In this document: one piece after another, positions 7,417 to 14,829 of the stretch | Numbering within the stretch: position 1 is the first letter of the stretch | How the letters are laid out: each line of letters starts with the position of its first letter | Assembly (NCBI GenBank): GCA_900545875.1 | Contig: URAQ01000005.1 | Span: 1-20,972, forward strand | Reading direction: 5' to 3' | Source of the DNA: an uncultured Collinsella sp. | GTDB taxonomy: Bacteria > Actinomycetota > Coriobacteriia > Coriobacteriales > Coriobacteriaceae | Length of the DNA: 20,972 nt | Position numbers and translations under genes: made by a program | Notes under the pieces: generated by a model | Told to the model about the DNA's origin: nothing | What the model saw: the letters and a program-made list of their open reading frames with translations, nothing else | The model's database searches: none

Positions 7417-8382
7417 CTACGAACGACGCGGCTCGGGAACCACGAGCCTATCGGGGCTCGCGCCCTCGGCATCCATCAGGCTCACGTAGCGAATCGACGG
7501 GTCCCCATACATCGCGTAGTAATAATTGCCCGTGCGCGCGCTAAAGCATCCGGTGTAGATAGTCTTCTCGAACTTGCCATCGCCCATCCTGGACGCCCCC
7601 TCGATCATCACCACGCCCTCGAGCGAGCGGAACATGCGGACGACGTTTTCGGTCTCGCTTTCCTTTTGCGGGTAATTGGCATTGAGGTACGCCGCCTTTA
7701 CAAAACGGCTCGGCGAATAGCAGTCACCCGGAATACCGCGCATGCCGGCACCCGCGCCATAGGGCTTGAGCTCGGCGCCACGCCATGTCGCCGTCTGCGG
7801 AAAGTCGCTTGTGGCCGTGATATAGGTGCGCAGGTTTTCCATGTGCCACGGGAAGGTGGGCTGATTGGCAAGGGTGTCGACCGGATCGTCGTATACATGC
7901 AGGCCGTCAGCCATCATCTCGACCACGATGCTACGCTGGCTGTCGCCGATAATCCAATGGAGCAACGACACGCCCAGCCCCTCTCCGGCAGATTTGGCGA
8001 CAATCACCGTATCGTGCAGCGCAGCCTCGACCTCGTCGACCGTCGAGAACGTCGCTGCCACCCACAGGGGAAACTCATAGGCCGCGATATTGGTCTTGCC
8101 GTCGACAGGGTCATCGGCATACTCGGCATAACCCGGGAAATTGAGGCCCGCCACGGCGAGGCCCGCATCGTTGCCGCAATCGAAGAACATAGGGTAGTTC
8201 TTGTAATCGATGCACATACCGATCACCGCGTGTGCCGCTGTCGCGTCGTCGATAAACGAATACGGAATGTGAAACCCGCGCGGCATCACGCGAACCTGTT
8301 GGCCGTAGTCAAAGCTCCAGTCGAGGTTGCGGCCCAGATACATGTGACCAGAATTATCGGTAAATCGAATACTCGTACACAT
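7417..8382 (-). CDS. Choloylglycine hydrolase family protein, probable bile salt hydrolase (321 aa)
   Basis: This Ntn-hydrolase family cleaves the amide bond of glycine- or taurine-conjugated bile salts, or of penicillin V. The start at ATG 8382, with AGGAGG 4 nt upstream, yields MCTSIRF, so removal of Met exposes the nucleophile Cys2; a longer frame from 8445 would bury it and is rejected. The expected active-site residues are all present: Cys2, Arg18 and Asp21 (GRNLDWS), Asn81 (GLNFPG), Asn173 (LANQP) and Arg226 (SPSRF). The 321-aa length is typical. There is no signal peptide, so it is cytoplasmic. Bile salt hydrolase is favoured over penicillin acylase from the likely gut host, but substrate cannot be settled from sequence. 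It lies downstream of the second deformylase-like gene on the same strand, separated by that gene's terminator. Confidence 0.92.
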   Translation of the reverse strand: MCTSIRFTDNSGHMYLGRNLDWSFDYGQQVRVMPRGFHIPYSFIDDATAAHAVIGMCIDYKNYPMFFDCGNDAGLAVAGLNFPGYAEYADDPVDGKTNIAAYEFPLWVAATFSTVDEVEAALHDTVIVAKSAGEGLGVSLLHWIIGDSQRSIVVEMMADGLHVYDDPVDTLANQPTFPWHMENLRTYITATSDFPQTATWRGAELKPYGAGAGMRGIPGDCYSPSRFVKAAYLNANYPQKESETENVVRMFRSLEGVVMIEGASRMGDGKFEKTIYTGCFSARTGNYYYAMYGDPSIRYVSLMDAEGASPDRLVVPEPRRS

Positions 8383-8445
8383 AGCGCCTCCTAGCTTTAT
8401 GTTCTTGCTAAGCTTATTGTCACCAAACAAAAAGGCGCTAAACAC

Positions 8446-8481
8446 AAAAGCCCGGACATGACAACAATGTCACGCCCGGGC
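8446..8481 (-). terminator. Terminator of the second deformylase-like gene
   Basis: On the minus strand a 14-bp stem (8481-8468 with 8463-8450, two G-U pairs) closes the 4-nt loop TTGT and is followed by TTTTGTG. It starts 33 nt after the deformylase-like stop and separates it from the bile salt hydrolase gene, which must therefore have its own promoter in 8383-8445. Confidence 0.85.
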
Positions 8482-8514
8482 CAAAGCACCGGTTCAATCC
8501 CCGATCAAATCGTC

Positions 8515-8934
8515 CTAGACGAGTTTACCGAGACAGTGATCAATCATGTGTTGAACCATCTGCGCCTCAAAGCCGACGAAGTCCTGCTTGCGCTCGCGCA
8601 TCTTGCCGTCGACGATCACGTCATAAGCGACCTTGCACTTGATATAGCGCGTGGACTTGGTGACCTCCTCGTGCGTCAGGCAGCTCTCCTCCATCTTGCT
8701 GGCACCCAGGCCAAACACCAGACGGGGGTTGTAGAGCACATGGGGCTCGCCGGCGTCGTCCAGATAGACGCAGACCTTCTTGGTGACGCCGATCTGGTTG
8801 GCGGCAAGGCAGCCGGCATCGTCGAGCGACTTGATGGTATCGATCAGGTCCTGTGCCACCGACTCGTCCTCGACGGTCGCGACCTCGCAACGCTGGGACA
8901 GAATAGCCTCGTCGTGGCAGAGCTCTTTAATCAT
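8515..8934 (-). CDS. Divergent deformylase-like protein, catalytic Glu replaced (139 aa)
   Basis: This aligns from the first residue with the 136-aa deformylase-like protein at 821 (shared MIK start, QDLxDT, CLAANxIGV, YNP, TRY, QHxIDHC) and ends at the same point after the His motif. Motif 1 is CLAANQIG, keeping the Gln that the first copy lacks. Motif 2 is ESCLT instead of EGCLS. Motif 3 is QHMIDH instead of QHEIDH, so the general-base Glu is Met. Cys and both His are kept, so metal binding is possible but normal deformylation is not expected. I place the start at ATG 8934, because GGAGG lies 5 nt upstream; the ATG at 8946 is four codons earlier and overlaps that site. A TATACT -10 box lies at 8973-8968. 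It could be a binding, decoy or regulatory protein, or an enzyme with changed chemistry. Confidence 0.82.
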   Translation of the reverse strand: MIKELCHDEAILSQRCEVATVEDESVAQDLIDTIKSLDDAGCLAANQIGVTKKVCVYLDDAGEPHVLYNPRLVFGLGASKMEESCLTHEEVTKSTRYIKCKVAYDVIVDGKMRERKQDFVGFEAQMVQHMIDHCLGKLV

Positions 8935-8967
8935 ACGTTCCTCCATAGGGGTCGTTGTAACTGCTTA

Positions 8968-8973
8968 AGTATA
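8968..8973 (-). promoter_or_regulatory. Probable -10 box of the second deformylase-like gene
   Basis: TATACT on the minus strand, 33 nt before the ATG at 8934. The -35 region is not clear. Confidence 0.4.
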
Positions 8974-9051
8974 CGGTACCCACACATTTTCATGCGAAAA
9001 ATACCGTCCGTCTGCTACAAAGCGCCGAACATCAACATGCGAGGAACATCA

Positions 9052-9072
9052 GCCTTTCAAAGGCGATATAGT
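9052..9072 (+). promoter_or_regulatory. Probable purine permease promoter with spacer palindrome
   Basis: GCCTTTCAAAGGC (9052-9064) is a palindrome with a single central base, directly followed by TATAGT (9067-9072), a good -10 hexamer. The -35 match is poor, suggesting an activator-dependent or repressed promoter. Further down, CGGCC (9091-9095) and GGCCG (9105-9109) can form a small leader hairpin just before the ribosome site. I see no purine riboswitch core. Confidence 0.4.
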
Positions 9073-9127
9073 AGTTGAGTTCGTGTCAATCGGCCTAAAC
9101 TCGGGGCCGAACAAGGAAAGGGTATGC

Positions 9128-10438
9128 ATGGACGAACTTTTTCACGTCAGTGAGCGCAAGTCCACAATCGGGACCGAACTTCGCGCTGGACTGACAACAT
9201 TCCTGGCGATGGCCTACATCATCGCCGTCAACCCTGCGGTGCTCTCGGGCGCCGGCATCGATGCGGGAGCGCTCGCCTGCGCCACCTGCCTGGGCGCCGG
9301 CATCATGACCATCTGCATGGGCATCTTCGCCAACCGCCCGCTCGCCTGCGCATCGGGCTTAGGCGTCAACGCGATGATCGCTGGAATCACCACCACCGTC
9401 TGCGGCGGTGACTGGCACGTGGCCATGAGCGTCATCTTCCTTGAGGGCGTCGTCATCTTGCTGCTCGTGCTTTGTGGCCTGCGCGAGGCCATCATGGACG
9501 CCATCCCGGTTGTCCTGCGTCACGCCATCTCGGTGGGTCTGGGCCTGTTCATCGCCATGATTGGCCTGTGCGATGCCGGCATTATCACCGCTGGCGCCGG
9601 TACACTCGTCGGTCTGGGCGACATCACCTCCCCCACCTTCATCGTCGGCATCATCTCCATCCTGGTGACAGTCGCCCTCGCCTGCCGCAACGTCCCCGGC
9701 TCGCTGCTCATCGGCATCGTCGTCGCCGTCATCGCCGGTATCCCCCTAGGTGTGACCCAGGCTCCGACCGGTATCATCGCCCCGCTCGATTTCTCGAGCA
9801 TCGGTGGCCCCATCGCCGACGCCGGCGGCGTGCCCGCCATCGTCAAGGTCCTTACCGACCCCACGCTCCTCGTCATCTCGTTCTCGCTGCTCATGAGTGA
9901 CTTCTTCGACACCATGGGCACCGCGATGGCCGTGGCCAAGCAGGGCGAGTTCCTCACCGACGACGGCAACGTCGAGAATATCAAGGAGATCCTGATCGTC
10001 GACTCCGCCGCCGCTGCTGTGGGCGGTTTCATGGGCGTCTCCTCCATCACCACCTTCGTCGAGTCCACCTCTGGCGCTGCCGACGGTGGCCGCACGGGCC
10101 TCACCTCCGTCACCACCGGCGTGCTGTTCATTCTCGCCGCGTTCTTCTCCCCCATCGTCACCATCGTTTCCAGTGCCGCCACCTGCGGTGCTCTGGTCTA
10201 CGTCGGCTACCTCATGATGAGCGAGGCCTCCGAGATCGACTGGTCCGATGTGTCGCAGGGTTTCCCGGCGTTCATGATTGTCGCCGGCGTGCCCTTTACC
10301 TACTCCATCTCTGCCGGCATTGGCCTAGGCTTTATCGCCTACGTGATCGTCGCGCTCTTTAAGGGCGAGGCCTCCAAGATCAAGCCGCTCATGTGGATCG
10401 CAGCCCTCGCCTTCCTCGTCTACTTCTTTGTAGCGTAG
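9128..10438 (+). CDS. NCS2-family purine permease, AzgA/PbuG type (436 aa)
   Basis: This family imports adenine, guanine or hypoxanthine with protons across the cytoplasmic membrane. The AzgA-type signatures are clear: GLTTFLAMAYIIAVNPAVLS (residues 21-40), GLGVNAMIAG (78-86), SDFFDTMGT (257-265) and ESTSGAADGGRTGLTSV (312-328). Hydrophobicity fits 12-14 membrane segments. The start is ATG 9128, preceded by AAGGAAAGGG; an in-frame GTG at 9083 lies in the leader and lacks a site, and another ATG at 9124 is out of frame. It stands alone, divergent from the second deformylase-like gene, and ends in a terminator. Which purine is preferred cannot be read from the sequence. Confidence 0.93.
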   Translation: MDELFHVSERKSTIGTELRAGLTTFLAMAYIIAVNPAVLSGAGIDAGALACATCLGAGIMTICMGIFANRPLACASGLGVNAMIAGITTTVCGGDWHVAMSVIFLEGVVILLLVLCGLREAIMDAIPVVLRHAISVGLGLFIAMIGLCDAGIITAGAGTLVGLGDITSPTFIVGIISILVTVALACRNVPGSLLIGIVVAVIAGIPLGVTQAPTGIIAPLDFSSIGGPIADAGGVPAIVKVLTDPTLLVISFSLLMSDFFDTMGTAMAVAKQGEFLTDDGNVENIKEILIVDSAAAAVGGFMGVSSITTFVESTSGAADGGRTGLTSVTTGVLFILAAFFSPIVTIVSSAATCGALVYVGYLMMSEASEIDWSDVSQGFPAFMIVAGVPFTYSISAGIGLGFIAYVIVALFKGEASKIKPLMWIAALAFLVYFFVA

Positions 10439-10464
10439 CGGCAAAGCTGCCAAAGCAGAACACC

Positions 10465-10505
10465 AAAGCGCGGAATCGCATCGAGCGGCTCCGCGCTTTT
10501 CTTTT
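10465..10505 (+). terminator. Terminator of the purine permease gene
   Basis: AAAGCGCGGA (10465-10474) and TCCGCGCTTT (10490-10499) form a perfect 10-bp stem with a 15-nt loop and run into TTTTCTTTT. The structure ends about 65 nt after the permease stop. Confidence 0.88.
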
Positions 10506-10645
10506 AAAGCCAGGCAACGCACGGACGCGCGATGTATTGCTTCCCGAGTTTTGGACATTTTGCCCTCCAAACGGCACTACCGCCGGCTACATCCTGCAGA
10601 TATGCTGGGCGTAGTCGCATAGGCCCTATGAGGATGGGAGCAACC

Positions 10646-12433
10646 ATGGCCGCCCTGTTCACGACCCCCAAGCGCAATGACAAAACCTCTGGAGCCCATT
10701 TTGCCGAGCCCGACGTGCGCCGTCGCACGCTGCTCGCACACGGCAGCTGGCGCCGCGTGACACGCCGCATCGTCGTGGGCGCCGTATGCGCGCTCACGGC
10801 AAGCTCGCTGCTCATGCCGAGCGTCTCGCTCGCGGCCGAGTGGGTGGACGTCGGCGGCGTCCGCCACGAAGCGGCCGCGGGGCCCACGGGAGACGCCGCC
10901 GGCACCTGGAGCTGGGACGGCGCCGACGACATGAGGCTCAACGGCTATGACGGCGGTGCGATCCAGGCTGCAGGTAAGCTCAACATTGCCTACGAGGGCA
11001 AAAACACCGTGAAAACCGAGCCCGATTACACCGGAGCCGCCATCAAAGCGCAGGATGGCACTAACCAGAAAGCGGAGTTGAACATAACGAGCTCGAATAG
11101 CACGGATGAGCTCAATGTGACAGCCGAGACCGATGCAATTAAATCCACAGGCGACCTCTCCATTTCTGGCCCAGGCACCGTGAACACCACAAGTACTACT
11201 GCCGACGGAATTGAGGCAAAGGGCGACCTCTCTATCACGGGCTCGGGCACCGTGAATGCAACGGGCGATACCGAAGGTATCCAATCCAAGGGCAAGACCA
11301 CCATCGATTCCTCTGGCACAGTGATCGCTAAAGGAGGCGAAGGCTACGGCATCGCCGCAGGCAGTGACCTGACCATCAAAGGCGGTGGCAAGGTAGAAGC
11401 AAGCTCGATAGAAGAAGCGGCGATTTGGGCTGAAGACGGCATCAACATCTCAGGCGGCAGCCAGGTCAAGGCGAACTCCGAGGGAGATCTTGCCGTCGAC
11501 ACTGAGGGCAGTCTCGCGGTCACGAACGCCTCCCTTGACGCAAGCGGTGTTGAATATGGTGTCTATGCCTACAAGGGCGTTACGCTCGATCACGCGACCG
11601 TGACGGTCCGTACAAGCGCGAGCGGCGGCCAGGCCATCGCCCTCATCACTGACGGGGATGACATCGTCATCAAGAATGGTTCCATCGTGGACGCGTTCGC
11701 GGAAGGCAAATTCTCGGTTGCAATCTCTACCAGAAACCACCAGCCAAACGTCGCTGGCGGCCACATCTACATCAGCGACTCCGTTGTTAAGGCTATAGCC
11801 CGCTATGTCGAGACCGGTGGCGATGGCCCCGATCACTACAGCAACGACCAAAGCGGCGCGGTCATCCCTGAGCCTAGGGGTCTGAACATCGGTATCTTCG
11901 CCCAGACCTACGAGGGCATCACGCCCGCGAGTATCTCGATCGTCCGCAGCAAGCTCACGGCTGAGGGAGACACGGCGGCAATCTTCGCTCTTGCCATAAG
12001 CGAAGATGGCAAGGCGATCGGCACCATCAAGATCGAAGGCGCTCCCATCCAGGCGCCCGCAGGCGGCAAGATCATTAACTATCGCTACGAAGAAGAGTAC
12101 GGCTCCAGCATCTCCTACGAGGCGGGTCAAACCATCGGCACGGGCGACGCCACGGTCGACTCCCCCTACGACGAAGCTGTCGCCAAGAGCACGGTCATCG
12201 CGCCTCCCGAGGAGATCAAACCCGAGGAGAAGCCCGGCGAGACCAAGCCCGAGGGTTCCAAGTCCGAGGGCACGAAGACGACCAAGACCGTTGCAGTTGC
12301 AGCCACGGGAGCCAAGATCACCGGCAAACTCGCAGCAACCGGCGACGCCTCGAGCGCAGCCATCGTGGCAGCCGCCCTTGCAGGAACAGCCGCCATCGCC
12401 GCGGGCGCCGTGGTGAGCCGCAAGCGCTCATAA
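10646..12433 (+). CDS. Secreted repeat (beta-helix-like) surface protein with LAATG sorting signal (595 aa)
   Basis: A long signal peptide (basic region to residue ~41, hydrophobic core RIVVGAVCALTASSLL, likely cleavage after SLA or SLAA near 63-64) exports the protein. Residues ~80-440 are rich in Gly, Ser, Thr and Asp with repeats of 23-24 residues (GDLSISGPGTVN, GDLSITGSGTVN, GKTTIDSSGTVI, SDLTIKGGGKVE), the pattern of a parallel beta-helix; it recalls Cthe_2159-like carbohydrate-binding domains, by impression only. A Pro/Glu/Lys linker (~510-545) is followed by LAATG at 562-566, a hydrophobic segment and a basic end (SRKRS). LAxTG is recognised by class E-type sortases in actinobacteria, so wall anchoring is likely. 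The start at ATG 10646 has GGGAG 5 nt upstream; earlier in-frame ATGs at 10532, 10628 and 10634 are less well supported. Ligand and role in adhesion are unknown. Confidence 0.85.
   Translation: MAALFTTPKRNDKTSGAHFAEPDVRRRTLLAHGSWRRVTRRIVVGAVCALTASSLLMPSVSLAAEWVDVGGVRHEAAAGPTGDAAGTWSWDGADDMRLNGYDGGAIQAAGKLNIAYEGKNTVKTEPDYTGAAIKAQDGTNQKAELNITSSNSTDELNVTAETDAIKSTGDLSISGPGTVNTTSTTADGIEAKGDLSITGSGTVNATGDTEGIQSKGKTTIDSSGTVIAKGGEGYGIAAGSDLTIKGGGKVEASSIEEAAIWAEDGINISGGSQVKANSEGDLAVDTEGSLAVTNASLDASGVEYGVYAYKGVTLDHATVTVRTSASGGQAIALITDGDDIVIKNGSIVDAFAEGKFSVAISTRNHQPNVAGGHIYISDSVVKAIARYVETGGDGPDHYSNDQSGAVIPEPRGLNIGIFAQTYEGITPASISIVRSKLTAEGDTAAIFALAISEDGKAIGTIKIEGAPIQAPAGGKIINYRYEEEYGSSISYEAGQTIGTGDATVDSPYDEAVAKSTVIAPPEEIKPEEKPGETKPEGSKSEGTKTTKTVAVAATGAKITGKLAATGDASSAAIVAAALAGTAAIAAGAVVSRKRS
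11151..11261 (+). repeat. Tandem coding repeats in the surface protein gene
   Basis: The segments at 11151-11189 and 11223-11261 are similar at DNA level, offset by 72 bp (24 codons). A weaker unit starts near 11291 and another near 11360. They encode successive turns of the predicted helix and could allow length variation between strains. Confidence 0.65.
12329..12433 (+). other. Cell-wall sorting signal (LAATG, hydrophobic segment, basic tail)
   Basis: Codons 12329-12343 encode LAATG, followed by Asp, about 22 hydrophobic residues dominated by Ala, and RKR near the stop. The order motif, hydrophobic span, charged tail is that of sortase substrates. No sortase gene is in the window. Confidence 0.75.
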
Positions 12434-12497
12434 ACGCCTTTGGCCTTTAACGCGCGAGACGGCACCCACAGAAGTGCTAGCCCGCACACCGTTTAGC

Positions 12498-12534
12498 AAC
12501 GCCACCGCCGAGCTCCCCTCCGGCGGTGGCGTTT
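12498..12534 (+). terminator. Terminator after the surface protein gene
   Basis: A perfect 13-bp stem (12498-12510 with 12521-12533) has a 10-nt loop and ends in TTTT. The rest of the 215-bp gap (12434-12648) holds no gene that I can see; TTGTTC at 12566-12571 could be a weak -35 for the next gene. Confidence 0.9.
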
Positions 12535-12648
12535 TCCCGTTCGCGCTCGCGCGGCGCGCATGCGATTGTTCTTAATGCAGCCCAACCTGTATGCGCTAGC
12601 GTGCGACAATTGGGGCTGCCGATATCACAACACTGAGAGAAGCCTGCC

Positions 12649-13311
12649 TTGGAAGCGCAAAAGCAGATAACCGTTCATTCGGAGCATACGGAAAGCGCAC
12701 CTGTCATTTACCTCCCCGTGGTCATGGGCGACGGTAGCGATGTTTATGACCGTTGCCGAGAGCTCGACTGCCCGCCATTCACCCTCGTCGCCATTGGCGG
12801 GCTCGATTGGAATCGCGAGCTGAGCCCCTGGGCATGCGACGGGACCGTGCGCGATGCCGAACCCTTTGGTGGGCAGGCGTCCGGATTTCTCGATGAACTG
12901 CTGAACCGGATAATCCCAAAGGTCGAATTATCGCTCCCACTGCCGCCCACCTGGCGCTGCATTGCCGGCTACTCGCTCGCGGGCCTCTTCGCGCTCTGGT
13001 CCCTCTGGCAAACCGACGCCTTTGACCGCGCCACGAGCGCATCGGGGTCCCTGTGGTTTCCTGGCTTTATCGACTATGCGCACGAGCACGCGATGGCAGT
13101 TACGCCCGACGCCGTCTACCTGTCACTCGGCAAAAAGGAGGCCAAGACGCCCAGCCGCATGATGCGGCATGTACTCGACGACACACGCACGATGGAAGCG
13201 TTGCTCGTCGGGCGCGGCATTCCAACAACGCTGGAGCTCAACCCCGGCAATCACTTTGCCCAAACCGACTTGCGCATGGCCCGCGGCATACACTGGATAC
13301 TGACGCATTAA
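12649..13311 (+). CDS. Alpha/beta-hydrolase, esterase D / IroE-like (220 aa)
   Basis: The fold is suggested by the nucleophile elbow GYSLAG with Ser109, a late His202 in NPGNHF, and Glu164 in SLGKKEAKT as a possible acid of the triad. This arrangement resembles the putative esterase family that includes siderophore esterases such as IroE, but at 220 aa it is short and has no signal peptide, so it should act in the cytoplasm. The substrate is unknown; no siderophore genes are nearby. The start appears to be TTG 12649, with a weak purine-rich site (GAGAGAAG) about 6 nt upstream; no ATG occurs before residue 26. It is a single gene between two terminators. Confidence 0.75.
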   Translation: MEAQKQITVHSEHTESAPVIYLPVVMGDGSDVYDRCRELDCPPFTLVAIGGLDWNRELSPWACDGTVRDAEPFGGQASGFLDELLNRIIPKVELSLPLPPTWRCIAGYSLAGLFALWSLWQTDAFDRATSASGSLWFPGFIDYAHEHAMAVTPDAVYLSLGKKEAKTPSRMMRHVLDDTRTMEALLVGRGIPTTLELNPGNHFAQTDLRMARGIHWILTH

Positions 13312-13356
13312 AAATGGTGCCCACGCGCATATACGCATGGGCACCATATCTTGTTT
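13310..13356. terminator. Bidirectional terminator between esterase and uracil permease genes
   Basis: ATGGTGCCCA (13314-13323) and TGGGCACCAT (13338-13347) form a perfect 10-bp stem. The minus strand continues into TTTTT, serving the convergent permease gene; the plus strand has a looser T-rich tail. Confidence 0.85.
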
Positions 13357-13372
13357 TAGCTGAACGCAGCTG

Positions 13373-14707
13373 TTACTCAACAGCTTCCTCAAGCTCGGAG
13401 ACATCAAACTCAAAGTCGTTACCCGGTAGGATGGCATTGAGTACGATGCCCACCAGCGAGCCCACGGCAAGACCGGAAAGCGAAATCGTCACGCCGCCCA
13501 GCTCAAGCACGATGGCACCGGCGGTGCTGTAGGCAATGCCGAGTGAAAGCACGAGCACCAGAGCCGCCACCAGCACATTGCGGTTGTTCTGGAAATCGAC
13601 CTGGTTCTCAATGAGGTTGCGCACGCCTACGGCACTGATCATGCCGTAGAGCACAAGCGACACGCCGCCGATTACACACGCCGGCATGGCGGCAATCACG
13701 GCAGCGAACTTGGGGCAGAACGAAAGCACGATAGCGCAGCACGCGGCAATGCGAATCACGCGCGGGTCAAACGCACGCGTCAGGGCAAGCACGCCGGTGT
13801 TCTCGCCATACGTGGTGTTGGCCGGAGCGCCAAAGAGCGAAGCCAGAATCGTGGCAAGACCATCACCGAGCAGCGTGCGGTGCAGGCCGGGGTCGGCGAT
13901 GTAGTTACGCTCGCAAGTGGAGCCAATAGCCGAGATATCACCGATATGCTCGATCATGGTCGCAAAGGCCAGCGGCATGATGGTGATGATGGCCGTCGTG
14001 GCAAGACCGCTATCGAACTGCGGCCCAAAGAGTGCAAACACGGTGTTGTCCCACACGATGGGCAGACCGACCCACGGAGCGGCGGCAACGCCCGAGAAAT
14101 CAACCTCGCCGAGCGCAGTCGCAACGGCATAGCTCACCGCAACGCCCAGCAGGATCGGCACGATCTTGACCATGCCGCGGCCCCAGATGTTGCAGATGAC
14201 GATCACTGCCACGGCGATAACGGCGACGAACCAATTGGTCTGGCAGTTGGCAATGGCGGAGCTTGCCAGGATCAGACCGATGGAAATGACGATAGGGCCA
14301 GTCACCACCGGCGGGAAGAAGCGCATGACGCGCTTGGCGCCAAAGGCGCGGAACAGGGCCGCCAGCACCGGATAGAGCAGGCCGGCACAAGCTACGCCCA
14401 GACAGGCGTAAGGCAAAAGCTCGGTCTCGCCGTTGGGCGCGATTGCGGCATAACCGGCAATAAAGGCAAACGATGAGCCCAAAAATGCCGGCACCTTACC
14501 GCGCGACAGGAAGTGGAACAGCAGCGTTCCCAAGCCGGCAAACAAAAGCGTCGCCGAAACCGAGAGACCGGTGAGCACGGGCACCAGCACCGTGGCGCCA
14601 AACATGGCAAACAGGTGCTGCAGACCGAGCAGGAACATGCGCGGGCGGCCAAGCGACGATGCATCGTAGATGGCATCGGTGACGGCGGGCGTCGAGGATT
14701 GGGACAT
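13373..14707 (-). CDS. uraA: Uracil permease, NCS2 family (444 aa)
   Basis: UraA is a uracil:proton symporter of the cytoplasmic membrane. The N-terminal LQHLFAMFGATVLVPVLTGL is nearly identical to the UraA signature. GSSFAFI (78-83), Glu253 in MIEHIGD and Glu302 in TTYGENTGV match the uracil-contacting positions known for E. coli UraA (Glu241 and Glu290). GGVSLVLYGMISAVGVRNLI is also typical. Length and 14-segment hydrophobicity fit. The start is ATG 14707, with AAGGA 5 nt upstream; a longer frame to 14932 adds 75 non-homologous residues and runs into the methyltransferase gene. A TACAAT -10-like box lies near 14776-14781. A hairpin in the leader (14734-14759) precedes the ribosome site, but I see no PyrR-binding consensus. 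It lies 122 nt after the MetE-like gene with no terminator between. Confidence 0.93.
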   Translation of the reverse strand: MSQSSTPAVTDAIYDASSLGRPRMFLLGLQHLFAMFGATVLVPVLTGLSVSATLLFAGLGTLLFHFLSRGKVPAFLGSSFAFIAGYAAIAPNGETELLPYACLGVACAGLLYPVLAALFRAFGAKRVMRFFPPVVTGPIVISIGLILASSAIANCQTNWFVAVIAVAVIVICNIWGRGMVKIVPILLGVAVSYAVATALGEVDFSGVAAAPWVGLPIVWDNTVFALFGPQFDSGLATTAIITIMPLAFATMIEHIGDISAIGSTCERNYIADPGLHRTLLGDGLATILASLFGAPANTTYGENTGVLALTRAFDPRVIRIAACCAIVLSFCPKFAAVIAAMPACVIGGVSLVLYGMISAVGVRNLIENQVDFQNNRNVLVAALVLVLSLGIAYSTAGAIVLELGGVTISLSGLAVGSLVGIVLNAILPGNDFEFDVSELEEAVE

Positions 14708-14733
14708 GGATGTCCTTTCGAATGGAAGGGCGC

Positions 14734-14759
14734 TCGGGCATAGCGGATAACCTGCCCGA
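14734..14759 (-). repeat. Leader hairpin upstream of uraA
   Basis: TCGGGCA and TGCCCGA form a perfect 7-bp stem with a 12-nt loop, extended by CG/CG after one mismatch. It lies between the TACAAT box and the ribosome site. It has no T tract, so attenuation is not evident. Confidence 0.4.
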
Positions 14760-14829
14760 ACGATACGATCCGAACCATTGTACGCGATACGCCACGTCTC
14801 GCACGCGCCGCCACCTGCAAACGCTAGCG

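Noticed and set aside
8935..9127. Possible purine riboswitch before the purine permease
   Set aside because: The conserved junction core and loop sequences of purine aptamers are absent; only a palindrome and a small hairpin are visible.
11151..11400. CRISPR-like repeats
   Set aside because: The repeats are imperfect, contiguous and in frame at 69-72 bp, coding for turns of the surface protein, not repeats with spacers.
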